Source: Candidatus Heimdallarchaeota archaeon
Lineage (GTDB): Archaea; Asgardarchaeota; Heimdallarchaeia; JABLTI01
NCBI GenBank assembly: GCA_023128635.1
Contig: JAGMDP010000168.1
Location: forward strand, 1 to 13,014
Reading direction: 5' to 3'
Length of the DNA stretch: 13,014 nt
Shown: piece by piece, positions 1 through 6,480 of the stretch
Layout of the letters: each line of letters opens with the position of its first letter
Position numbering within the stretch: the first letter of the stretch is position 1
The notes under the pieces: generated by a model
Database searches by the model: none
Told to the model about the DNA's origin: nothing
What the model saw: only the letters and a program-made list of their open reading frames with translations
Position numbers and translations under genes: made by a program

Positions 1-185
1 ATATACCCTTTACTCTCCTTTCGTAATTTCCAACTGTTTCTAATGAAATCCTCTCTATCTTGTCTTGAATCTGGTGTAGCTCTACCGGCATTATGTCTAG
101 TTTCCAAATCATTCCAGTGCTCCATGATGGCATCTAAATCTGATAATTCTAAGGATCTCAGTCTTATTTTTTCACCTTCAAACAA
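1..185 (-). CDS. GNAT-family N-acetyltransferase, N-terminal part (cut by window edge)
   Basis: This is an open frame running off the left edge of the window; only the first 61 codons are present. The N-terminus reads MFEGEKIRLRSLELSDLDAI, then a tryptophan-containing stretch (EHWNDLETR). That is the usual opening of RimJ/RimL-type GNAT acetyltransferases, which move an acetyl group from acetyl-CoA to an amine, often a protein N-terminus or an antibiotic. The acetyl-CoA-binding loop lies outside the window, so the substrate cannot be inferred. I chose a TTG start because an AGGTGAT ribosome binding site sits 4 bases upstream and because the family usually begins at this point. A GTG at 194, three codons earlier, is the alternative. 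The gene follows the amidase so closely that its ribosome binding site overlaps the amidase stop codon, so the two are probably co-transcribed. Confidence 0.75.
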   Translation of the reverse strand, partial: MFEGEKIRLRSLELSDLDAIMEHWNDLETRHNAGRATPDSRQDREDFIRNSWKLRKESKGY

Positions 186-189
186 GTGA

Positions 190-196
190 ATCACCT
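190..196 (-). promoter_or_regulatory. Ribosome binding site deciding the TTG start of the GNAT gene
   Basis: On the minus strand this reads AGGTGAT, a seven-base match to the sequence complementary to the 16S rRNA 3' end, followed by TCAC and then TTG. It overlaps the last base of the amidase stop codon, which suggests coupled translation of the two genes. Confidence 0.55.
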
Positions 197-1101
197 TAGT
201 CAACACATTCGATAAAGATGCTCTTTGGAAGAACTGCTCGAACACCAGGAGTAATATCAACGAACTGACTTATTCTAAAATCTACAGCACAACTACAGAG
301 AGCATACGCTTCTTCTCTAGTGAGATCTTTCTCTGCAACAAGCCAATCAATCATATCTCGAAGTGCTATTTTAGCAGCAGCATCTGCTGTCTCACCCCAA
401 GCTGTAGTCATAAAGAAGTCATCAGTTTCATATTGAGGTCGTTTAATTTTTTTCTTTTTATTGACAACTAACTTGATAGTAACGTCTGCATCTATTTCAA
501 CTGCAGTACCACAGACTTCTCCATCTCCTTGTACTGCATGAACATCACCTACACCAAAAAGGGCGCCTTCAACGAAAACTGGTAGATAAACTGTAGTTCC
601 TACTCTACAAGCTTTTGAATCCATGTTGCCACCGTATTCTTTTGGAATCAATGTTCCATGAGCCCCTTCAGTTGGAGCAACAATTATTGTTCCAGGGAAA
701 GGATCAATTGGTATCTTTATCTTATCACTAAATTCCGCATAACCATCTTTTATTGGTATAATTCTTGTCCATGGATCAGGATAATCTTCATGAATAAATC
801 CAAAACTCGGGATGATACAACAGGATCCTTGTTCCGCTAAATCTATTTTCTCTATATGAACTTCAAGAGTGTCACCAGGTTCTGCTCCTTCAACAAATAC
901 TGGTCCAGTTGCAGGATTTATATGATCCATATCGAAATTAATCGGTAAATCCTCTGGTTTCTTAATAACTTGGTTGAATGCATCTCGACATTCAAAAATA
1001 ATTGTTTCTCCAGACTTGATTGTAAGAACTGGTTTATTCTCTTTATCTGCTTTGAAAACAACATCTTTCATAGATACTCTGTGGATTTTTTCTTTGGACA
1101 T
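196..1101 (-). CDS. Formamidase/acetamidase (FmdA/AmdA family)
   Basis: The 301-residue product matches the acetamidase/formamidase family, which hydrolyses short amides to ammonia and a carboxylate in the cytoplasm. Recognisable blocks in order are NPATGPVFVEGAEPGDTLEV (62-81), the PSFGF segment near 98-102, the glycine-rich GGNMD (157-161) and GDVHAVQGDGE (185-195), which form the conserved core of the family. Length is normal for the short (about 300-residue) archaeal and bacterial form. The ATG at 1101 has no ribosome binding site. A TATA-like box about 24 bases upstream predicts a leaderless mRNA. It is transcribed divergently from the thioesterase and is followed directly by the GNAT gene. 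A role in nitrogen scavenging is the family expectation; the actual amide is unknown. Confidence 0.92.
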   Translation of the reverse strand: MSKEKIHRVSMKDVVFKADKENKPVLTIKSGETIIFECRDAFNQVIKKPEDLPINFDMDHINPATGPVFVEGAEPGDTLEVHIEKIDLAEQGSCCIIPSFGFIHEDYPDPWTRIIPIKDGYAEFSDKIKIPIDPFPGTIIVAPTEGAHGTLIPKEYGGNMDSKACRVGTTVYLPVFVEGALFGVGDVHAVQGDGEVCGTAVEIDADVTIKLVVNKKKKIKRPQYETDDFFMTTAWGETADAAAKIALRDMIDWLVAEKDLTREEAYALCSCAVDFRISQFVDITPGVRAVLPKSIFIECVD

Positions 1102-1120
1102 TTCAATCAGTAATAATGAG

Positions 1121-1128
1121 AATATATT
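1121..1128 (-). promoter_or_regulatory. TATA-like box for the formamidase gene
   Basis: AATATATT is centred about 24 bases upstream of the amidase ATG. Archaeal transcription normally begins about 25 bases after the box, so the mRNA would start at or next to the ATG, consistent with the lack of a ribosome binding site. Confidence 0.45.
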
Positions 1129-1170
1129 GAAATAAAAATATTACACTGGTAAAAGTTTCAAATAAAGCGA

Positions 1171-1183
1171 TTAAATTTATTAA
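1171..1183 (+). promoter_or_regulatory. TATA-like box for the thioesterase gene
   Basis: TTAAATTTATTAA is centred about 28 bases upstream of the ATG at 1205, preceded by a purine-rich AAAGCGA that could serve as a BRE. No ribosome binding site precedes the ATG, so a leaderless transcript is likely. The amidase and thioesterase share this 103-base divergent promoter region. Confidence 0.45.
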
Positions 1184-1204
1184 GTCTATAATTTTTGTAT
1201 CTTT

Positions 1205-1963
1205 ATGAAAGAGATTTATGAGATGCAAGTAAAGCCAAGAGCTTTAGATATAACTGTAGATGAAGAAGTGAGATTCACTGCAATAGTAGATTATTTACAA
1301 TTGATTGCTTACGAACATGCGTATAATCTTGAATTGAGTTTCCAGCAAACTTTCAAACAAAACTTGACTTGGTATTTGCTTAGGAATTATATTGAAATGT
1401 ACAAGTATCCAAAGTTAAATGATTTGTTAACAGTCCGTTCCTGGGTTGCTCACAGCGAGAGTGATATGTATTCCTTAAGGGATTTTCAAATTCTGGATGA
1501 ATCAGGGAATATAATTTGTAGTGCAACTACTAGTTGGATTTTGTATCATTTCATAAAGAAACGACCGGTTAGTTATATAGCTCATTTTTCTGATAGACCA
1601 TTCCGACATGAGCGATCAGTTGTTTATGACTTTCCAAAATTAGAATTACCGGAAAAAATTGATGAAAAAGTGGAATTGACAGTAAGACGATCAGATCTTG
1701 ACCTCAATAAACATGTAAATAACAGGGTGTATCTAGAATGGGCTCTTGAGAGCATGCCTAAGAAGTACATAGAGAAATATCGTATTTCTAAATTTGAAAT
1801 CAGCTTCAAAGGACAAGCATACCACAAAGACAAAGTTTTGGTGGAAACAGAAATTAAAAAGCTATCAAAAAAAGAAGATGGAATTGTAGCAATTAGTAAA
1901 ATTAGTAAAATGAAAAAAGGAGAATTGTTAACCAAAGTGAAATCCTATTGGAAATCAATTTAG
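1205..1963 (+). CDS. Acyl-ACP thioesterase-like double-hotdog protein
   Basis: The 252-residue protein has the layout of the FatA/FatB-type acyl-ACP thioesterase family, with two consecutive hotdog domains (about 15-140 and 155-250). The first carries the substrate-helix pattern around WYLLRNYIEMYKYP (56-69) and LTVRSWV (75-81). The second has the hallmark RRSDLDLNKHVNNRVYLEW (161-179), in which Asn168 and His170 correspond to the catalytic Asn/His of plant and bacterial enzymes. The equivalent of the plant catalytic cysteine, near 203-206 (GQAY), is not a cysteine. Members hydrolyse acyl-ACP or acyl-CoA thioesters to free fatty acids. That is odd for an archaeon with isoprenoid lipids, so acyl-CoA or another acyl carrier may be the substrate. 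Its TAG stop overlaps the iorB stop by four bases in a convergent arrangement. Confidence 0.85.
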   Translation: MKEIYEMQVKPRALDITVDEEVRFTAIVDYLQLIAYEHAYNLELSFQQTFKQNLTWYLLRNYIEMYKYPKLNDLLTVRSWVAHSESDMYSLRDFQILDESGNIICSATTSWILYHFIKKRPVSYIAHFSDRPFRHERSVVYDFPKLELPEKIDEKVELTVRRSDLDLNKHVNNRVYLEWALESMPKKYIEKYRISKFEISFKGQAYHKDKVLVETEIKKLSKKEDGIVAISKISKMKKGELLTKVKSYWKSI

Positions 1964-2550
1964 TTTTGCTTTTCGTGAAAAGCTTGTTCTCCGTATTCAA
2001 AAGCACGTTTGTTAGATTCGACTGTTTGTGGGGGTACCATATCCAAGACAGTATTAAGGAGTGTGTCTCGTTTTATCGGTAATTCTTCGGATGATGCTAA
2101 ACTCCCAAGCATAACAACATTAGTCATCACTTGAGATCCTGCTTTAATTGCAAGTTTTGAGGCTTCAATTTCGACTAATTCTTGTGTTTCACTAAGTCTG
2201 GAAATAATTTCGTCTAATTCAGGATAATCAGATAATCCAAGATGTGCGTCAACACCAATATAAGGGTCATTGTTTAAGAGTACTTTTGCATTATCCTTTA
2301 GTAATTTCATTTGTCGCAAAGCTTCAAGTGGTTCAAAAGCAAGAAGAATATCACCACTTCTTTGGGGCATGATAACACCTTTAGCATCAGAACCAATTCG
2401 TAAGTAGGAGACAACAGTCCCACCTCGAATTGCTAAACCATGAGAAGCTCCAATTCTAACATTAAAACCTTCTTTCATAGCAGCTTGAGCTAGAATTCTT
2501 GTTGTAAGAATCACGCCGTTACCACCAACACCACAAATTATTATGTTCAT
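1960..2550 (-). CDS. iorB: Indolepyruvate:ferredoxin oxidoreductase, beta subunit
   Basis: The 196-residue protein belongs to the pyruvate ferredoxin/flavodoxin oxidoreductase gamma-domain family. It shows the N-terminal Rossmann-type GVGGNGV (7-13), the SHGLAIRGGTVVSYLRIG block typical of IorB, and a later E-P-L-E-A-L-R segment. Together with IorA it oxidatively decarboxylates aryl pyruvates from aromatic amino-acid transamination to aryl-acetyl-CoA and reduces ferredoxin. I set the start at the ATG at 2550, which overlaps the iorA stop as ATGA. The frame stays open 35 codons further upstream, but that part lies inside the iorA ferredoxin domain and does not resemble the family. The ATGA overlap indicates translational coupling and one-to-one subunit production. 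Confidence 0.93.
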   Translation of the reverse strand: MNIIICGVGGNGVILTTRILAQAAMKEGFNVRIGASHGLAIRGGTVVSYLRIGSDAKGVIMPQRSGDILLAFEPLEALRQMKLLKDNAKVLLNNDPYIGVDAHLGLSDYPELDEIISRLSETQELVEIEASKLAIKAGSQVMTNVVMLGSLASSEELPIKRDTLLNTVLDMVPPQTVESNKRAFEYGEQAFHEKQN

Positions 2551-4505
2551 TTTCCAGCAACCACCTGTTTTGTTTTTAAGGGAATTTGTATTTCCCTCGG
2601 AATCGATATAGCAAGCTGAGGACAGACTTGTACACACAACCCGCAACCATTGCAATTAGGTAGAATTAACAGATGTTCATTTTCACCTGAGGACCAACCA
2701 AAAGCTGGACAACCAAGTTTCTTCATACAAATTTTGCAACCCGTGCAATTTTCGACTGTCACTCTAGCTCTGATCACTTTTTCATTTGTAATTCGACGTT
2801 CTCTTCCAGCAAGAATTGCACATTCTCCTCGAGAGATTATAACCTTAGGTCCATCATCTTCGAGATGCCTAGTTATTGTATCTTGGAGAAGCTCTGTTTG
2901 AAATGATTCAATAACTTTGATATTCTCAATTCCAAGACCATTGACAATATTAACTAAATCAACCTCAGGAGTTGGTTCACCCATTAAATTACGACCTGTA
3001 CAAGCATTAGGCTGATGTCCAGTCATTCCCGTTATTGAATTATCAAAAATTATAACTGTTATCTTTGATTTATGCTGTACGGCATTCAAAAGTGATGGTA
3101 TGCCTGAATGTAGGAATGTGCCATCTCCAATCACTGCTAAGATTGGTTCTTTCACACCTGATTGGTACATACCAGAAGCCATAGCTATTGAAGCACCCAT
3201 ACAAATACAAGTATCAATTCCGGCAATTGGTTCATGAACTCCTTGATTGTAGCATCCTCTATCACCTAGTATAACTCCACCTTTCTTACTTTTTCTTAGG
3301 GCCTCTTTTATTGAGTAATAAGTTGCTCTATGAGGACATCCTGCGCATAGTGCTGGTACCCTTTTAGTGAGCATTTCTTCTACTTCTAAGTATGGTTTAG
3401 TTAATTCTTCACTAAACTTGACTTTGAATAGCTTCTCAATTCCTCCCCCTACAAGATCTGGATTCAATTCTCCAGTGCGAGGCATTATCTGGTCTTCTTT
3501 CCCATGTATTATTACCTCTATTCCTTCTCTTTGAGCAAAAGCTCTTATTTGCATTTCAGTTACCGGTTCACATTCTTCTATAATTAGAACTTTTTCAAGT
3601 CCTTCAAAGTAATCGTTTAAGAGTTGTTTTGGAAGAGGATAAGTGGTTGCTAATTTTAGCACCTTTGCACTTACTTTAGTTTTCTCTAACACTTCTTCTA
3701 CATAAGGATAAGTTAATCCAGAAGCAATAATACCAAATTCTGTTTTAAATGGATTAGTTTTTGTTGTTATTTCTCCTTTGTCTATTAAGATTACTTTATT
3801 CCAAGGATTAGTTTCGTTAATCACTGCTGCTCTGTTAATTTTTTCAGTTAAAATTGGTTGTCTTGCTCGAGATAAAGTGGAAATCATCACATATCTTTTC
3901 GGATCTTTTTCGAAATGTCCTTCTCTTTTCGGTGGAGTAATTTCTCCAAATGTTACATCGAAATAAGAATGACAAATCCTTGAAGTTATTCTAACAAAAA
4001 CTGGTAATTGAAGTTCCTCTGACAACTCAAAAGCATATTTCGTCATATCTTTTGCCTCTTGTCCATCCATTGGTTCAAGAACCGGGATTTTGCCTAACAT
4101 TCCAAAATACCTTGTGTCTTCTGCGTTTTGCGAAGAGTGTTGCCCAGGATCATCAGCAGTAACGACTACCAAACCAGCATTGACTCCAGTTATAGCAATT
4201 ACAAGCAAAGGATCAGCGATTAAATTCACACCAAGCATCTTTGTTACCATGACTGACCGAACACCAGCAAGTGCAGCTCCTGCTGCAACTTCAAATGCAA
4301 CAGCTTCATTAACTGAATGTTCTGCATGAAAACCTAATTGTTGTGCAATTGGTCCGAGATTATCAAGAATCTGAGTTGATGGTGTACCAGGAAAAGCTGT
4401 TGTTATTCCTGCACCAGCTTCTATAATTCCCCTAGCAATGGCTTCATTACCTGTTAATAAAACTCTTTCACCTGCATTTCTCAGCAGGTTTTTATTGACT
4501 TTCAT
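2547..4505 (-). CDS. iorA: Indolepyruvate:ferredoxin oxidoreductase, alpha subunit
   Basis: The 652-residue catalytic subunit is full length for archaeal IorA. The N-terminal pyrimidine-binding domain (about 15-190) includes SVNEAVAFEVAAGAALAG (64-81). A middle transketolase-C-like region spans about 240-360. The family-specific CAGCPH is at 387-392. The TPP pyrophosphate-binding domain carries GDRGCYNQG (414-422) and the GDG...N motif (460-462, with D488-N489). The C-terminus holds two ferredoxin-like cysteine sets, CTGCKICMKKLGCP (587-600) and CNGCGLCVQVCP (618-629), for two 4Fe-4S clusters. It oxidises aryl pyruvates with CoA and passes electrons to ferredoxin, working anaerobically in amino-acid catabolism. 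GAGGT eight bases before the ATG is the ribosome binding site. First gene of an iorA-iorB operon. Confidence 0.95.
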   Translation of the reverse strand: MKVNKNLLRNAGERVLLTGNEAIARGIIEAGAGITTAFPGTPSTQILDNLGPIAQQLGFHAEHSVNEAVAFEVAAGAALAGVRSVMVTKMLGVNLIADPLLVIAITGVNAGLVVVTADDPGQHSSQNAEDTRYFGMLGKIPVLEPMDGQEAKDMTKYAFELSEELQLPVFVRITSRICHSYFDVTFGEITPPKREGHFEKDPKRYVMISTLSRARQPILTEKINRAAVINETNPWNKVILIDKGEITTKTNPFKTEFGIIASGLTYPYVEEVLEKTKVSAKVLKLATTYPLPKQLLNDYFEGLEKVLIIEECEPVTEMQIRAFAQREGIEVIIHGKEDQIMPRTGELNPDLVGGGIEKLFKVKFSEELTKPYLEVEEMLTKRVPALCAGCPHRATYYSIKEALRKSKKGGVILGDRGCYNQGVHEPIAGIDTCICMGASIAMASGMYQSGVKEPILAVIGDGTFLHSGIPSLLNAVQHKSKITVIIFDNSITGMTGHQPNACTGRNLMGEPTPEVDLVNIVNGLGIENIKVIESFQTELLQDTITRHLEDDGPKVIISRGECAILAGRERRITNEKVIRARVTVENCTGCKICMKKLGCPAFGWSSGENEHLLILPNCNGCGLCVQVCPQLAISIPREIQIPLKTKQVVAGK

Positions 4506-4513
4506 ATATTACT

Positions 4514-4553
4514 ACCTCACTGTTTTATTATGCAGTGGTTAGGATATATTTGT
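4514..4553 (-). promoter_or_regulatory. iorA promoter and ribosome binding site
   Basis: Reading the minus strand, ACAAATATATCCT (4541-4553) is a good TATA-like box. A transcription start about 25 bases on would give a leader of about 17 bases containing GAGGT (4514-4518), eight bases ahead of the iorA ATG. A short CACTG/CAGTG inverted pair (4518-4522 and 4533-4537) lies around the predicted start and could be an operator, though it is short enough to be chance. Confidence 0.5.
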
Positions 4554-4609
4554 CAAGGATTATTGCTATCACTGTGTTATTCTTAGAATTATTAGTTAAT
4601 TGTACAGCG

Positions 4610-4648
4610 AAGAAATCAATCTTATCTTTGCCATTTTTTTGATTTCTT
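4610..4648. repeat. Perfect 10-base inverted repeat with 19-base spacer
   Basis: AAGAAATCAA (4610-4619) is exactly mirrored by TTGATTTCTT (4639-4648). The arms are 29 bases apart centre to centre, near three helical turns, and lie about 60 bases upstream of the iorA TATA box. It could be a regulator-binding pair or, on the plus strand, a weak hairpin followed by a T-run at 4652-4656. Confidence 0.5.
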
Positions 4649-4702
4649 AAATTTTTATTATCATTAGTTCACTATGAGTCCTAACCAATTTTTCTTGAGC
4701 AA

Positions 4703-4836
4703 TGCTCTTTTTATTAGAAGATCATTGTGATTACAAGTCTTCTATTAAACCGTAACCTTTTTTGCTGCTTTTAATACGTTTTGCTCTTTTCCCGTAAAAA
4801 AGTACTCAAAAAATGTTGAATTTCTTTGCTCTTTTT
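4703..4836 (+). repeat. Three copies of TGCTCTTTT in the gene-free region
   Basis: The nine-base word TGCTCTTTT occurs at 4703-4711, 4782-4790 and 4828-4836, with a related TTTGCTGCTTTT at 4761-4772. In T-rich DNA this may be chance, but the word contains G and C at fixed positions, so repeated operator or RNA elements are possible. Confidence 0.3.
4795..4813 (-). terminator. U-tract terminator for the radical SAM/hydrolase/flavoprotein operon
   Basis: Two runs of six T (on the minus strand; A-runs at 4796-4801 and 4808-4813) lie about 100 bases beyond the flavoprotein stop. An earlier T-rich GAATTATTTTTGCTTTTGC lies at about 4876-4894. Archaeal termination commonly uses such T-runs without a hairpin. 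Confidence 0.4.
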
Positions 4837-4906
4837 GCTAGAAATGCTAATTTTATAGAAAATTCTTAATATTCTGCAAAAGCAAAAATAATTCCTAGAG
4901 ATTTTG

Positions 4907-5806
4907 TTATATATTCAAAATCTCTTTGGCAATAATCATAGCACATCTAATTCCATGACCAGAAGCTATAGATATTTGTCTGTGAGTTTCACTTACAAGA
5001 TCACCAACGAAACAAATTCGTTTTTCCTTAATGAACTTGTCAAGTTTTATTTCTGAAGGAATGTGATTTGGGTCACGACCAACAGCTACAAGAATAAAAT
5101 CTGCTACAATTTCCTCTTTACTCTTAGTTTTTACGATGGGAAGGATTTCTTCTTTTTCTTTTTTCGCAGAGAATTCTTTGATAACTTGATTTGGTTTGAT
5201 TGTGATGAATTTGCTCTCTGTAGCTCTTTTAACAAGGAGTGGCAAAGTTTTGTAGTCTTTCGATCGAGTAATTATTGTTATGTGATTCTCCCTATTTGCC
5301 AAATTTATCGCATAATCAAAAGCAGCATCACCGCTACCAATGATTGCTATCTTCTTGTTATAGAATAGTTTCTCAAGCATTTTTTCTGGTTCATAGAATA
5401 ATAAACCGTTTTTCCATAGCTCCTCTTCACCTTTGAGTTTAATTTTTCTGGGTTTAGTTCCAGTTGCAATTACAAGGTAGGTGCAATTATATTGATTCTT
5501 TTTGGACTTGAGTAGAAATTCATCTTGTGATTTATCCCAATTAAGACTTATTATTTCATCCTTTATAGTTTCAATTTCTAGATGTTTAAGATGTTCTTCA
5601 AGTTTATAGCAAAATTCCACTCCGGTGATTCCCTTTGGAAACCCTAAATAATTTTCAACGAAATTAGCATTTCTAGCTAATCCACCAATCTTATCTTTAT
5701 CTATTAGAATAACCTCTAATCCATAGCGCTTCAACTGAATAGCCGCTGCGCATCCAGCTGGACCTGCACCAATTACTGCTATCTGACTTTTCTTATTAAC
5801 CATCAT
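4907..5806 (-). CDS. Thioredoxin-reductase-like NAD(P)/FAD oxidoreductase lacking the CxxC pair
   Basis: The 299-residue flavoprotein has the two-Rossmann layout of low-molecular-weight thioredoxin reductases. GAGPAG (13-18) binds FAD, ATGTKPR (114-120) is the linker motif, GSGDAA (157-162) is the NAD(P) site, and C-terminal FVGD plus IASGHGIRCA close the FAD domain. The redox CxxC that should sit just before the second nucleotide-binding motif is absent; the region reads LLFYEPEKM, and no CxxC occurs anywhere. It therefore probably passes electrons from NAD(P)H to a partner such as ferredoxin or a substrate, as in TrxR-like ferredoxin-NADP reductases. I chose the ATG at 5806 because GGAGAG lies five bases upstream; a longer frame to 5854 adds 16 unrelated residues. 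It overlaps the hydrolase gene by 11 bases and is the last gene of a three-gene operon. Confidence 0.85.
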   Translation of the reverse strand: MMVNKKSQIAVIGAGPAGCAAAIQLKRYGLEVILIDKDKIGGLARNANFVENYLGFPKGITGVEFCYKLEEHLKHLEIETIKDEIISLNWDKSQDEFLLKSKKNQYNCTYLVIATGTKPRKIKLKGEEELWKNGLLFYEPEKMLEKLFYNKKIAIIGSGDAAFDYAINLANRENHITIITRSKDYKTLPLLVKRATESKFITIKPNQVIKEFSAKKEKEEILPIVKTKSKEEIVADFILVAVGRDPNHIPSEIKLDKFIKEKRICFVGDLVSETHRQISIASGHGIRCAMIIAKEILNI

Positions 5807-6464
5807 TTTTTCTCTCCAAAAGTTCATTGCTGGTGACTGGTATTCCGAATCCATGACTTGCTGCTTTCAAAGTATTGAGATGAAGTTCTTCTGTATAAGT
5901 TGCCAAGCAATCTATTGGTAAGAAGACTTCGAAGTCATAACAGAAAGCACTTCTAGCTGTCGTTTCACAACATAAATGAGTTGCTACACCGGCAATTACT
6001 ATTTGTTTACAGTTACTTTTTACTAATAAATCATGCAAAGATGTGTCCTTAAAACAATCATAGGTGCTCTTCTCGAGAACAATTTCATCCTTTATTTCAA
6101 ATCTAGCATCTATTTTTGCTAAGGGATCACTAATTTTCAGAGAATCGCCCCACCATTTATCCATAATAGTTAATTCCTCAGCGTTAGTCTTTAGCCCATA
6201 TTTTGTAAAAATCACTAATCTATCATTCTTTTTGAATTCGTTTTGGAGTTTCTTTATTGGCTCTATTATTACTTCAACAGCAGGAAGATAAGCATGTGAT
6301 TTTGGATTGAGGAAAAAATCTTGCATATCAACAATTAGTAAAGCTGCCTTCTGCATATTAAAATTGAATTCTCTTTTTGAGGAATAAAACTGTGACAGAA
6401 TTTTTTTCCATTCAGAGATTTTTCTTTCCCTGTTTTCTTGGGTGAAATATTTTTCTTTTTTCAC
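5796..6464 (-). CDS. Isochorismatase-fold cysteine hydrolase
   Basis: The 222-residue protein belongs to the isochorismatase/nicotinamidase superfamily. After an N-terminal helical extension (about 1-35) come LLIVDMQDFF, with catalytic Asp46, VLEKSTYDCF, with Lys132, and GVATHLCCETTARSAF, with the nucleophile Cys165; the Asp-Lys-Cys triad is complete. Relatives hydrolyse amides such as nicotinamide, N-carbamoylsarcosine or ureidoacrylate, and the sequence does not fix the substrate here. Start choice: GTG at 6464 is preceded five bases upstream by AGGTGA and gives the N-terminus MKKEKYFTQEN, which resembles the N-terminal extensions of archaeal relatives. An in-frame ATG at 6497 lacks a ribosome binding site and would overlap the radical SAM gene. 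It lies between radical SAM and flavoprotein genes and overlaps the latter. Confidence 0.88.
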   Translation of the reverse strand: MKKEKYFTQENRERKISEWKKILSQFYSSKREFNFNMQKAALLIVDMQDFFLNPKSHAYLPAVEVIIEPIKKLQNEFKKNDRLVIFTKYGLKTNAEELTIMDKWWGDSLKISDPLAKIDARFEIKDEIVLEKSTYDCFKDTSLHDLLVKSNCKQIVIAGVATHLCCETTARSAFCYDFEVFLPIDCLATYTEELHLNTLKAASHGFGIPVTSNELLERKNDG

Positions 6465-6475
6465 TACCCTCACCT
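6465..6475 (-). promoter_or_regulatory. Ribosome binding site supporting a GTG start for the hydrolase
   Basis: The minus strand reads AGGTGA (6475-6470), then GGGTA and GTG. This site decides for the GTG at 6464 over the ATG at 6497, which has no such site and falls inside the upstream gene. Confidence 0.55.
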
Positions 6476-6480
6476 TATAC

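Larger units (their letters stand above)
4506..4906. other. Gene-free 401-base intergenic region between iorA and the flavoprotein gene
   Basis: I see no coding frame with a start, ribosome binding site or family resemblance here on either strand. The stretch is strongly AT-rich. Besides the iorA promoter at its left end it holds a perfect inverted repeat (4610-4648), three copies of TGCTCTTTT (4703, 4782, 4828), and paired A-runs that would act as U-tract terminators for the minus-strand operon entering from the right. A small unrecognised RNA cannot be excluded. Confidence 0.5.

Noticed and set aside
2551..2655. A 35-codon N-terminal extension of iorB
   Set aside because: The frame is open but lies inside the iorA ferredoxin domain, has no family resemblance, and the ATGA overlap at 2547-2550 gives a natural start.
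4518..4576. CACTG/CAGTG words near the iorA promoter as an operator
   Set aside because: Arms are only five bases and could easily be chance; mentioned with the promoter but not claimed as a site.
5807..5854. A 16-residue extension of the flavoprotein
   Set aside because: It lies inside the hydrolase gene, does not match the family, and GGAGAG just before 5806 marks the start.
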